DNA of 64,000 nucleotides, taken from Pomphorhynchus laevis (lineage: Eukaryota; Acanthocephala; Palaeacanthocephala; Echinorhynchida; Pomphorhynchidae). The translations under genes and the position numbers were made by a program. A model generated the notes under the pieces. It searched no databases, was not told the DNA's origin, and saw only the letters and a program-made list of their open reading frames with translations. The DNA is taken from the NCBI GenBank assembly GCA_012934845.2, contig WNNJ02000464.1, positions 62,001 to 126,000 on the forward strand, given 5' to 3'. This document shows, piece after piece, positions 21,442 through 33,600 of this stretch; the first letter of the stretch is position 1; every line of letters starts with the position of its first letter.

Positions 21442-22297
21442 TTTCCGTTCTTCGTAGTGGATTTACCTCGTAAATCCGCTACAAAGAACGCTAGAAAAGT
21501 AATGCTAGAAACTCGATAACGACGGTAATGCATGCAGACGACCTAGCTATTATACCTACAAATATGTACGAAATCACAACTAGCTTTGGATAAATTATCT
21601 AAATATTATGTGGACAATTATTTGAAAATAAATACGCACAAATCTAAGGTTGTAAAATTTAGGCGTGGAGGTCCATTAAAGAAAAAAGATAAGCTTATTT
21701 TAAACTCAGCTTTTTGAATTCTGCAAGAATATTACATATCTTGGGTTACAGTTGGATTCTAGATTGTCCTTTACCTCTCATGTCGAGCAAAATGCTTCAA
21801 ATATTACTGTGGCTACCTGTAGTGTAAGTAATCTGGGTGCTTTGTCATACGATGGTGCTATTAAATACTTTCGTGTAATGATATTGCCAATTTTGACGTA
21901 CAGTTTACCGGTAATATGGTCGGACTTATCCTGTTCGAATTTTTCTCAAATTGATAACTGTCAGAACAGATTTATTAAGTACATCGTGGGTATTTCAGTG
22001 AAATGTTCTTCTACATCTGTAGCCATATTATCTCGTATTTCTACGTGCCCTAATTATATTCGCGCGATCTTCTATTTGCCAAAAACTCAAGCGTTTTTGA
22101 TTAATAAATCTGAATTTATTCTGAAAAGATCCAAACTTAACCCTGAGATTTATTTAACACCCATATTTTTACAGACTCGGTGGCAGCAGGCTTGTTATAT
22201 TAAGAGAAACTTACTATGGAGGTTTTCTATTCACGGTTATCACGATAAATTTTTCAGTATTTATATTCCCAATTCATCCAATTTCCATTCTATGTAA
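21442..22297 (+). pseudogene. LINE 1 RT motif C and C-terminal region
   Basis: After a frame change, HADDLAI (motif C) is readable near 21,535, then KYYVDNYLKINTHKSKVVKF. The 181-codon frame 21,752-22,297 begins in the LQLDSRLSFTSHV block and contains YFRVMILPILTYSLPVIWSD and NRFIKYIVGI, the usual post-RT segment of non-LTR elements. The end at about 22,300 is followed by AT-rich sequence. Confidence 0.7.
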
Positions 22298-24257
22298 ATG
22301 TATTTTCTGTGGATATGCGGATAAATAAATTTATCTACATTACTATTATATTACTATGTTACTATAGTAATATAGTAATCGGTATATATAATCAGTATAT
22401 ACTGCTATATTAATATAGCAGTATATATTACATTATAGTAATATTATATTACTATTACTATTATATATTACTATTAATACAACTTAACTTATCATAGTAT
22501 TTAATTGTTAATATTAATTAAAGGTCGTTAGTTGTTAATACAATATTTTAACATGTATTAGCTGTATTGTCTTGATGTTTTGAAAAGTAGCCTTGCAATG
22601 CTACTCCATTATAAAGACTTCAAAGTAGCGTTGTAACATTTGCTAAAAATTTATCCATTTTACCGCACAGATGTTTTTATAAGATATTTAAGGCACCGTA
22701 TATATCACCAGAAATGTGGTAATGGTACGCCAAATAATCAGTATAAAAATCGTTAGAAGTTTGTAAATAAATTTATATAACATTAATAGACCTTTAAAAT
22801 AGACCTTTTCCACATAAATAGACCTTTTCCCATATTAAAAAGCTTTATTCTTTAAAATGTATGTAATAGAGAAAAGTGGTATCAGTTTAACTTATAGACC
22901 GATAAACATAAAGCAGCAATTTCAAACATATATTAAAGATGGGTAATTTAAGATAAAGTTTACATCAAATGCAGTGACAGAAGAAATTGACGCAAATGAC
23001 AATTGTATTATGATTGCCATTTGTATCATATTTGGTTTAATTTATATAGGATTTACTTCTTGGCTGTCTAATAACGATATATCCATTCACGAATTTTCAG
23101 CTCATTATTGATGTAAATAATTATAATCCACAATAATGTACAACTATTTGAATTTGTTATCTAATGTAAAAAAGGTTTGAATGTAAGTATACAAAATATT
23201 CATTAACAGCACGTAAAATTAATTTACTAAAGTGTTAATAAAATATGGAAATATAAATGGTTGAATATGGAGAATATGGAGAATATGGTGGTATAAATGT
23301 ATTTATGTGAAGAGATCTCAATATTTCGAAAGAATGAAAATCCATTATTTAGGAAATTATAACAGTCTTAAAATATATATTTCAGTGTTCTCATAATAAG
23401 CAGATTTGTCGAAAATATTGCACGGATCGCAAAAACGGAAAGCGTTGTGCTACACGACCGCACCACCGTGGTTCACACATGCTAATGAGTGCTGAATACT
23501 ACTGGTTACAGAACTTGAGTGGAAATATGCCTGGATAATCAACGGATAAATATGACTTGCATGCGCAACATTCTTACTGGCAAGCATCATACATCATCAG
23601 ATTTTTCGTTCACAAAGACTTTATGAAGAATTTTCCAAAGAACAGGTTATTAATTGAAAACGCATTGATTTAATAAAATATTCTCTATATTTTTAATGTT
23701 TTGTACTGTAATTAATATCTTAATTATAAAATTGGTTGTCAAATTTGTAACAAAGCGATGACAATTTTAATATTGAATTGTTTGTTTACCCACTACTATC
23801 GAATGTTTAATATTTAATGATTGAGGCTAATACAAATTATTTTTTAAATAATTACGAAACAGCTATTAGAATCATACAGATTTAATTGAAAGTAATAAAT
23901 CGTTTATGAAACTGCATTTAATATCTTAAGGTTATTACAGTTCATCAAAGATGAAATTTATTTCAACGGTAAAAAACGAATATCTTTATTTAATTTTAAA
24001 AAACAACGATTAACTTTTCAAAGCGAGTAAACACGTTTCGGACTATTTTATATATTAAATTTAAGCTAGGTCAGAAGGAGAACATCTAAATTCTTGCATT
24101 CACAAATGTTAGCGATATGATGATAAACATTTTATTTTAATAAAATGTTTGATATCTAATATAGACATGCTACAAGCAAGGTTTTATCGAAACAATTTGA
24201 TTTTATTTTCGTATAGAATAATTTGTACCCCATTTTTATAATTATCACGACATATTT
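22298..24257. other. Non-coding stretch with little recognisable content
   Basis: Tracts of alternating tatatta repeats occur at 22,330-22,480. A less AT-rich patch at 23,420-23,600 (gcaccaccgtggttcacaca) has no family motif in any frame that I recognise. A GUCCGAAACGUG box of PLE 3'-end type lies on the minus strand near 24,035. No gene is supported. Confidence 0.4.
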
Positions 24258-24361
24258 CTTAATATCCATCGTCATATACTTGCGATTCACTCTCCACTGG
24301 TAGGCCCCTAAGTTCGCATGATTTGCAAACTTCTTGTTTGAGCTTGTTCAACTCCTGTAAA
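24258..24361 (-). other. Possible terminal coding exon of an unidentified host gene
   Basis: On the minus strand a ttttacag acceptor precedes an open stretch reading ELNKLKQEVCKSCELRGLPV then ESESQVYDDGY and a stop. An AATAAA lies about 50 nt further on. The amphipathic, charged composition and normal codon use look coding. No upstream exon could be matched and no family is recognised, so this remains a candidate only. Confidence 0.25.
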
Positions 24362-24529
24362 ATGTACAATCGATTTTCCAGAATTCTTGTTTGTTAGATC
24401 TAAAGAAAATACCTCTAATATGACAAGTGATGATTGAGTTGTTAGAAATAACATTTATCTTAATTTAACATAAACGATAATACAAAATCAAACTAAAAGC
24501 AAATAACAACAATTTCTTGACAAGAAAAA

Positions 24530-24930
24530 CAAATAATATAACACTAGATTTTTCCTGTCAACCACTGGTCCGGTTTTCGGGTCAAGGAGGCAGTGCACGA
24601 ACCGAACTACACCATACATCGCGATCCTGGGTGACAGACCAGAGTTCTCTTTCAAGATAGCCCAAGGCGGTCTTCGGCCAGTTTCGAGATTTGATCTCTC
24701 CACCGGTATCGAGGTCTACCTCGATACCGGTGGAGAGATAGTTCTTTTTCCAGATAGAAAATACCCGATAGAGATAAAGACCAGATAGATAGGACTATCT
24801 GGTGTATTTCTAGATAGTCCGGCCTGGAAAACTCTCGGAGGAAGGCGATCCTTAGACATCCTCAGAACGTGTCTTAGCCACCTCAACTGACTTTATTCGA
24901 TGTGTGGAAGCAGCGGCTTTACTTCGAGTC
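24530..24930 (-). pseudogene. LINE 3'-terminal fragment
   Basis: A GC-rich island against an AT-rich background. The minus strand near 24,900-24,810 reads LRWLRHVLRMSKDRLPPRVF, the common post-RT segment of several non-LTR families. The neighbouring part contains a 24-bp perfect palindrome (positions 24,698-24,737, ccaccggtatcgaggt...). Only a short piece is present. Confidence 0.55.
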
Positions 24931-25306
24931 CAAAAAATTTAGGAATGTTACGCTAGATATGTTATCAGCTAAGCAATTCAATAGTTAATTTGTTGTTCAT
25001 TTTGTGTTGCTATTTACGGTCTTTACAAATATTTAGCTATTAGTTTATAAAAATCAACAATTCCATGTATCTTCAATATAAGTTAAATGTGTTATTTAGT
25101 ACTCACTGTTTATTAATTTTAATTATCCGATTAATTCAAATAAATTAATGCTTTAATTTGATAAATAAAAAGATATAATTGCGGAAGACCATATATAGTA
25201 CATAGGTACTATATATGTATTACATATGTACTATATATCACTATATATGTCACTATTTGGTCGGCTTCATCAATTATCCTCGTGTGAATTATTTTTCCTA
25301 GATGCA

Positions 25307-25380
25307 GCACTGTACACTACAATCAGCGTAGGTGGACCTCATCAGCAGTGAGCCTACGCCTACCTTTCGTGTTTCGGTCC
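25307..25380 (-). ncRNA. Permuted hammerhead-like motif, family F3 copy 1
   Basis: Minus-strand order: GGACC, GAAA (complement of 25,372-25,375), CAC, spacer with GGCGUAGG, CACUG, CUGAUGA, GGUCC, spacer with CCUACGCU, GUGU, A, CAGUG. Stem II GGACC/GGUCC is 5 bp perfect, stem III ACAC/GUGU 4 bp perfect, an outer part of stem III GGCGUAGG/CCUACGCU 8 bp, and stem I CACUG/CAGUG 5 bp perfect. All core positions fit. This is the cleanest pairing of the four families. Confidence 0.6.
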
Positions 25381-25678
25381 TTTAATTATCTGCTGAAATT
25401 TTCCTCTGGTGTATTTCTGTAAAAACAAACGATACAGTTTGTAAGGAAAACATTTCCACTTGTGCAAACTGTACGTTGTATCCGTCTTTTGAAACAAAAA
25501 TACGGAAATAGCACTACAGTTGACGGAAACAACCGACAATCTGTCTTTTGAATTTTCTTTGACAGGAAACCGGAATCTGCCAGGTAAATAGAATGAACAA
25601 TTGCATACACGAGCGAGTATCATCATTTAGTCGGCTTCATCAATTAACCTCGTGTGAATTCTTTAATCCTAGATGCAG

Positions 25679-25751
25679 CACTGTACACTGCAATCAGCGT
25701 AGGTGGACCTCATCAGCAGTGAGCCTACGCCTACCTTTCGTGTTTCGGTCC
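25679..25751 (-). ncRNA. Permuted hammerhead-like motif, family F3 copy 2
   Basis: Same strands and pairings as copy 1, with one change in the spacer (GCAGUGU in place of GUAGUGU). All stems are retained. Confidence 0.6.
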
Positions 25752-25830
25752 TTTAATTATCTGCTGAAATTTTCCTCTGCTGCCTTTCTGTAAAAACAAA
25801 CGATACAGTTTGTAAGGAAAACATTTCCAC

Positions 25831-28800
25831 AATACAAATTTTTATATATCAATAAATTAAAAATTGTCATTTTTACGGACGATTGATACCTAGATGCTAG
25901 CGAATAATAAGTTATTTACTTTTTCGTTGTTCTAAAATTTTAAGGTAAGATTAATCTCTAACGAATAAATCACTTCAGGAATTTAATTACTTTAAGTGTA
26001 AATTATTTGATATATTTATGTTTTCGTTTATCTTAATTTTGCGTCGATTTTGCAGTCTTTATAAATATTATTCCACTCGATTATATAATCAGCAATTCCA
26101 TGTATCTGGAACTTATGCTAAATATGCTTTGTAGTACTTTGTATTCGAGTTTAGTTCGAACAGAAATATAAAGGCTTTATGGCTTCAAATATAAAAGATC
26201 GTATATATAAGTATACAAACATAATGCATATAACTAAAATGGAAACCAAAGAGTAAACCAATCATATCTAATTACAATTGTCAATTATTATACAGATAAA
26301 TTTATAATTTAAAAAGACATTTCCACGGAAAGCACTTTTTACGACAATTTGTGTCTAATTCGTAATGCCGCATATTTGGAAGAGGTATCGCTATTTCTTT
26401 ACCGAGATAATTTATTATCTCCATAAAAAATTAATTATTCATAATAAAATTTATAACTAATTTAATTTTATTTACAAAAAAAATAAAATTTATTATCATG
26501 CAACCATTTTAAACGACCTCAAATAAAAGGTTTGAATAGTTTATTTCACCAATACCATATTGCTGACATATCTTACTTTCGTTAAAAATTTATAAACTGA
26601 GTTGATACTGTAGATTAAATTTCTCTTATAACTTGAGCTGATTTTTTTATTAAGAATTTACTCAAAATATACATTTTTATAAAGTGCATATTAAATTTCA
26701 CCTTTAATTAAAATTAGTTAATAGAATATTAATAATTTGGCATGGAAGAATCACGTGATGTATTCTATACTTAAATGTTTTGATATTATTTTACTTTAAA
26801 ATTTTATTTTCTCCATATTTGCATAAATACTATTCTAACAGATTTCTGCGTTCTCACAGTATTTTCGATTTTACTGCTGTATGAAATTGACATTTTATGA
26901 AAAATATTTATTACGATTTCGTTTAAAACATGTTCGTTGAAATATATGTTCCTAAAGTAAAAAATATCCGAATGCTTAAAGTTCGAATTGACTATTGCTA
27001 ATAAATTTCTTCTAGGTGCTCAATTTTTTTCGGTTATCTTTTCATACCATACTATTAAAGACAACTGTTATATATTCTAGCTGTGAATGCAACACAATTA
27101 GTATTTAATTTATAATATTCCAAAAGTGATACTTTTTATTGTAGCGTTTTTGCTACCATTTACTATTTGCCTATATAACAGTGACGTTGATAAACTTCCA
27201 CAACATTTTTCAAACCAAAAGTAGGTAGATGTTTATGAGGGTAATAGATGATAATCTTCATAAATATATCCTCTTTTGCTTTAATTTGAATATCAACAAT
27301 CGAGGCAAACTTTCTTCTACTAATCGTATAAACTGAGAAACAACAGTAAGAAACAAGTTCAATGTTTCATTATTTTTGAGCAATAATTTTTATCTCTGTA
27401 ACACTTCAAAAAAGATAGGAAAAATTTTTTTCTGTTAGAGAGTAATAATTAAGTGACGCTACACGCAGTTAAGACTATTAGAGATGATAGGCGAAAAATA
27501 TACAGATGGAAAAAACTATATGGAGTTGCTGACGATACTCGCACCATTTTCGGTTTGAAGAGGAAGAGAGCGGAGAAAATAGCCTTCCATCCGATAGTGT
27601 ATCTATAATTATTAACAGCCACATCAGGCAAAATATACACAAGTTACGCAACGTGGCAAGGAGCACTCTGCTTTGATTGGTACATTTCACATCTTGATGG
27701 ATGTTGCGATTACTATTTATGTAAGAAAAAGGGCATATTAACAATTTCCTGAACTTTAATACACTATTTTGAAATCAAACGGTGAGTCAATCAGTGTCTG
27801 CAAACTGATTTTTATTGTGTTGTTTATTTTTATTTCTATCTATAAAGTGTAGTTACTGTGTGAAGTTAAAAGAGCTGATGTTCCTAATCACATAAAGATT
27901 AGCATTTTTAATTGAATAAATTGTAAAGAAACGAATCACTTTTCGCGAAGAGATTGATACTAATTATGATATCATTTATATTACATGAGGGATATGTTGT
28001 ATGATATGTATATTTCATATACTTTTTATTACAATGATGACTTAAGAGACTGACTAATAGCATAGTAGATATTATACTATTATTTGCATATTGAAATGTA
28101 TAATAATCGTTATTCGCAATTCTTAGCATTGTGGTTTATGCCATCAGAAGTATTTGCGAAGACAAATACTTCGATTATATATTGAGCACTCATCGATTTT
28201 ATATTTCATTGAAACGTTAAGGTGAAGCTTTTAAAATGTCAATATCGAAAATATGAAAATTTTATGAAATTTCAAAAAAGACTAAATATTTACAAAAAAA
28301 GCTATTTAGGCAATTACAATTTTATCTTAAAACATATACTCAATTAAATAATCTTCATAAAATAAATGTAACTTTCTATTTGTATTCGTTATTTTTTATA
28401 TTCATTTGACGTCAAATGACGTTAAATAAAAACGTTCAACATCAACACATTCAATCACTTGAAGGTTATAAAAATGAATACTTTTGTATTTATCTTAGAT
28501 TTTGATAAGTTACAAAAATCTGAGTAATTAATTACATCCAAGGATATTTTAAATATTTTGAAATTAAGAATATAACATTTTAAATATTTTGAAATTCTAA
28601 AAATAGAATCTCTAATTTTGCATTTCACTGAAATTAAACTATATTTTCTTTTCTGAAGGCAACATAATATTAAAAATATTAAATGGAAAGAACGAGGAAA
28701 AACAAATTATTCTTAGCCACAATTGGAAGAATATTGAGTTCTAAAGATGATTTTTTATCGAAATTTAGAATACTAAAAATAAATTTACTAAAAAAATCGT

Positions 28801-29770
28801 TTTTGTTCCATAAATTCGGACCAAAATATAATCGGGTTATTAAAAACTCAATTATATTAAATTATAATTAAATAATATTTAAATTGTTTGTTTTAGTAGA
28901 ATTGCACTTTGTAACCATTTACAAAATGGCATTTACATTTGGCTTTTACATGTCATTTTGATTTTTGCTTTTTAAATGCTAAAATCAAATATAATTAATA
29001 GTGTGTAATACAAATTAAAACGCAAAATACTTATATTACTAATAAATATTACTGATAAGTAACATTTATTTAATTATGAAATTATAACCGTTTAATAGTT
29101 AGGAAATTATTTTGCTTCTTACCTACAAAATAAAAGATGCAAATATTTTTTAATGAACGAATGGTCATGTCGCAGAAGTAATACTATAAATATAATTAAA
29201 AAATTCTTATTTAATTATTTCCTATCTTAATAATTATCTGTAACATGTGAAGTCGAAATGTATTTAATGTTTATGCTTTTAGTTCAATTTGCATTTCTTT
29301 TGTGTTTCAATTTTATCTTATACATAACAGAAAATAAAATTAAAAAATAGTTTAAGTAAAAAATGAGCAGGAAAAATTGTTTTTTTTTGATATATAAAAT
29401 GGGAGTATTTGTTTTTAAAATGGCAAAATAAATTTTTAATTTAATAAATCATGTATTCACACTAAAACGTTAGTTTATTTGTTTATTTTGATCAATTTTT
29501 TCTGTCAGTTCTATTTGTATTTCTTTCTGTGAGGTTTACTTAAATTAAATTTCTTTCTAAATACGGCAGAACTTAAAATTACAATGAAATATGTATGAAA
29601 TTTGTATAATAAATTATAACTCAAATACGTTATAACTCAAATAAGTACAATTTGATCTGTTAAGTAAGTCTTTATATATTATACATATGATGATAATTTA
29701 ATAATAAATTAAATAATTATGAATATTAAATAATTATTAAGATTTAACTTTAAAATTGAAATTTAAAATA
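25831..29770. other. Long AT-rich stretch without recognisable genes
   Basis: About 3.9 kb in which no ORF shows a family motif. Frames of 60-90 codons at 27,449-27,744, 27,908-28,129 and 28,683-28,871 are probably chance: composition follows the local base bias and no conserved block is seen. No RNA gene recognised. Confidence 0.4.
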
Positions 29771-29777
29771 AACGTCA

Positions 29778-30250
29778 TTTTTATGAATTGACTAATAAAT
29801 AACAGACGTTGTATCAGAATAAGGATAAGAGGTCATCAGGAGGAGCTACTATGTTATCATGTTTCGGCCCATATTTCTCTACTCAGCATAGCAGCGAAGT
29901 CAAATATGTGCTAATGACGTATCTTCTCTGATAAAATTTGATTATCTAGTATTCTATTCTAATACAAAGTATATTATTTATTATCCATAAAATTTTCAAT
30001 CAAGAGTTTAAATTTATTTTTAAATAAATGTTGATTTATGTATTTTACTATTTTCTGTTTGTTTTCATTTTTATAGTACCCTAGTTTAATATATGTATAT
30101 ACTAAGAATTTAATGATTTGAAATAAGAAATTTTAATCTCTGATGTATTTCAGCTTTCGCTATTAATCAGCTTACCGAAGTAAGAATTTAAGTCATTAAA
30201 TAATAGTTTGTAAATTTTATTTTATCGCTATTATTTAATCAATATTTATA
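29778..30250 (-). mobile_element. PLE family A relic, terminal block and RT end
   Basis: The minus strand repeats the terminal block of family A (attagtcaattcat, the CTGATGA box near 29,836, the GGCCGAAAC box near 29,865, the ttattctgatacaacgtctg sequence) and then decayed RT C-terminus to about 30,130. After a gap, 30,150-30,250 resembles the 19,580-19,680 sequence. Broken. Confidence 0.65.
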
Positions 30251-30634
30251 CTCTTTTGATAGCATTTTCTTAATTCACCGTTTTCAATTAATTCTTGATT
30301 ACAGGTTGCTATATTTTTCTTATTCCTTTTATCGCCATTACTTCTTGGCTTGCCGCTACCAGGATTACTATACTAATTCTGTCAATTCCTTAAAATACGG
30401 TTGATAATGGCAAATATTCCCTATAGTTATGTCCATGTATAGAGAACAAGTCGATTTTATTAATTTTACGACGTCATATCGTTTTTCATGACTTAAACAT
30501 TTTACGCTTATTAGTTTGTACTGCAAATCGCATTGCAACGTTTTAGACTTTTATTTGTTTAAGAATCGAATTCTAAAGCAGTCAAGTTTCTACAAAATTA
30601 GTCAATCAAATGTTTTTCATTAAATATTAATCTA
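30251..30634. other. Spacer with possible PLE 5' remnants
   Basis: The minus strand near 30,360-30,270 reads SGSGKPRSNGDKRNKKNI, a basic stretch that could be the start of a PLE or LINE protein. No motif allows assignment. Confidence 0.3.
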
Positions 30635-33600
30635 TTATTATTATTTTACAATCTCTGGGTTACCCGCAAATGGGCCCGTAAATGATAATTAAGTTCAGTT
30701 TGGGTTCAAAATTCTGGACGTCCGATTGCAGATCGCGTTCCTCTGATGCATCGCGATGTCATTTTTGCAAGTAATAGGCCTAGACGCGTTCTAAGCTTTG
30801 TAAGCTCGTCGGGGTATCTGCTTGCTCGCTTATTTGCCAATTTAGATGCGATCCGTCTTAAAAGTTGTGTGGCATTTTCACCGCTTCCACCTGAGAATGA
30901 GAAGACGGCGGGTACAAGAGACCCCCGCTCGAACTCTGTTATTCTTTCGAGATATTTACTGCGCTTTCGCTGTTGGTGGTACTTATAGCAGGACTCTGGT
31001 GTCTTGGAGGAGTTGGACTGAGCGAAAGCGTTAAACACGCAAATGTCGAAGAAAGTTCGCTCACTCCTATCACCATACAACCCTGAGCATGCAATGTCGA
31101 GCCTAGCATCACGGTCTTTTGTCGTTAAGCCGTTTCTAAAGTCAAAGTTTGGCGGGACTGGTGTAAGCAGCGGCTCGACTTGTACGTTATACGATGTTTC
31201 TGTTAGCTGATAGGCAATAAAATCGCGCACGGCATCGTGTCGCATCGACGGAAGACCACCGAATGGGCATGAGAGAGCATGGGCAACTGTATTAATCTGC
31301 CTACATTTACATTGAGTTGGTGCGGATTTAGGCGTAATTCCGTATCTAGAAGAAATAGAATCACAAAACTCGATGTTACTTAATCGAGTTGCTCGATCGA
31401 ATGTAGGATATCCGGATAGCCATGACGAAGCCCCTGTTGTTGAAGCATGCTCAATTGCGGTACACAGAATTCCACTCGCATTGCTCAAAATATCTTCTTG
31501 GTCAAGCTTTTCACTAGAGGCTTTTGCTGCCCGTAGATTTTTAATAATTGTCTCCTGCATAGAATTAAGTACCGAGCCAATATATCCTTGTATGCTTGGC
31601 TCACACACTGAGGTCGATGATCGATATTCGTTGCTTGGTAACGTGGACGGATCTCTAATGCATAAACCGCCGTTGCGAAAACTCAACTGGCATGTGCGCC
31701 ATAAGATATCGTCTTGAGAAATATCAATGTCAAAAAGATGTGATATTGTAGACTTTAGTTTCAGTGTCAGAGGTGCGAACCACGCAGAGGGGCATTCATA
31801 GCATCGTTGAGTATGTGTCCATTTATGCTGAATAGACTTAATTAAGCACACGTATGCAACCTGAGTGTCTAACTCTCCTACTTTCTTCAACTGTGACACT
31901 AATGTGCAAAGGGAGGAAACTGATGATCGTATAAACGTCTCTATGTATTCGGCTGATCCGATTGGTACTCCAAGAACGGGTAAGCCATCCTCAACGATGG
32001 AGACTCCAGCGTTATCAAGTAACGATTGGAAAGTCGAGATGTCGTTCCCGTTGGAATATACCTTGCATTTTTCCGGATTCAAGTGTACGCCATATGAGGG
32101 GCCGAAGGATTGAAGCAACTTAAATGCTTCAATGACATCTTGTGGGGAACCTATGAGGTTGCCGTCGTCTGCGTACCATAACTGTTTAATGTTTGGGCAA
32201 GTTCTTTTGATACGGAGTAGTAACGGAAGTGTTGCAGAGGCAAATGCTGCCATCGAAAAGACGTCGCCCTGTGTAAATCCTTCAGCAGATAGTAAGAATT
32301 CACTGTCAATTGTTAGCAGTGTCGGCTTTCTGTATAGGTTAGAAAGGACTGTGTTCAATGCTGGACAGATATTTGGCATGTTTGAGAGAGCGGTCATTCT
32401 ATTCACTCTGTTGAATGCGTTGTCAGCATCTATTGTGAGTAGCACGAATGTAGGATTTCTCTTCAACGAGTCACGAATACCGTGAATAACACATTCGGTG
32501 CCAGCACGCTGCGAGGCGCAGAATTGGACGTTCCCGCATATTGTTTGCAGTTGGGGTGATATTATTTTCAATATTGATTTAGATATAATGCGTCTGGAAA
32601 CATCTCCTATTCCTATAGGACGTACGCCAGGATTTTTGCTAAGAGGAATAAGGCGACTAGCGGTGAAGGCTGTCATCGACTCCTGTGAGATTGGATTTAA
32701 TGCTAATTGTCGAGCGAAAGATGCAAGTGATTCAGCTAGACGTTTCGATTCTGCCCCAAAGTCAACCAACATTCGATGCCATGCTCTTGCATCTAATCCG
32801 GACGGGCCCGCTCCTCCCTTTACTTTCTTAGAGTTGGCAACGATCAGTTCAAAGTCAATAGAATCAAATGCAACTGGGTGAAACTCAGGAATGTCATCGA
32901 TAGGCCTGCGCAGAATGGCGTCATCAGATTTTGCTGAAGCCATCGGATGCTTATCAATAAGAATTTGTCTCACTGTTTGGCCGTCTATTATTTCGTCTAT
33001 TCGAAGAGGATGCCCTGTACCATCATTTGATTCAAGTAATTTGACAGCAGCTGTCATTTTCCCACCAAGAACAAGCTTCTGAACAGTTTTCAGAATATCA
33101 TTATTTAGAGGATCATATAGCTTGTGGGAAGACTGAGACTGGAGAAAACGAGCTTCGTTGAGCAGCGTTTGCATATCTCCGCTTGTCCAACAATCAAGTC
33201 TGCGATCGAGAATTTGTTTTAGTTGCTTAGGGTTCGCTTTAGCAGGGCGCTGGAGGATTAACTGACTGATGACAACCGCGAGTGAAAGCGAGCAATCGTT
33301 TGTGGATGCTAATTCATATATCCGTGCAAGCTCTGAGATAAATCGCTTAGATCCGATGCATCTTGGTAGTCTAAACAGGTTTGGTTTCCAAAGAATAACT
33401 TCATGCAATATCGACTCCACCGAGAGAGTATCTGATGAAGATTGGAGTTGCGAGATGGTTGCAGTTATAGGCTCAAGTTCTGTCTGAAGAATGTTCTGCG
33501 GACTTTTTGTTCCAACGTTTTGAGTTTCAGATGTAGCACGTAAGTGCGATGTAAATTGGACATTGGTAGACGCGTGTGTGGACAGCACCGGGTTTTTCCT

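Larger units (their letters stand above)
25243..25830 (-). repeat. 370-bp repeat (family F3), one and a half units
   Basis: The sequence tcggcttcatcaatt at 25,261 recurs at 25,631, a 370-bp period, and the copies stay about 97% alike for some 200 bp. Each copy carries one hammerhead-like motif on the minus strand. The end of both copies (acgatacagtttgtaaggaa) has an inverted partner in the first unit (about 25,455-25,500, in part). The size and layout match the F1 array although the sequences differ. Confidence 0.75.

Noticed and set aside
25307-25380. Reading F3 and F4 as normal type I hammerheads with a local GAAA
   Set aside because: The position after the putative local stem II is GAUU, not GAAA; only the upstream GAAA is conserved in all families.
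27449-28871. Small host genes in the 25.8-29.8 kb stretch
   Set aside because: The frames have no motifs and follow local AT bias; no splice or poly(A) context.
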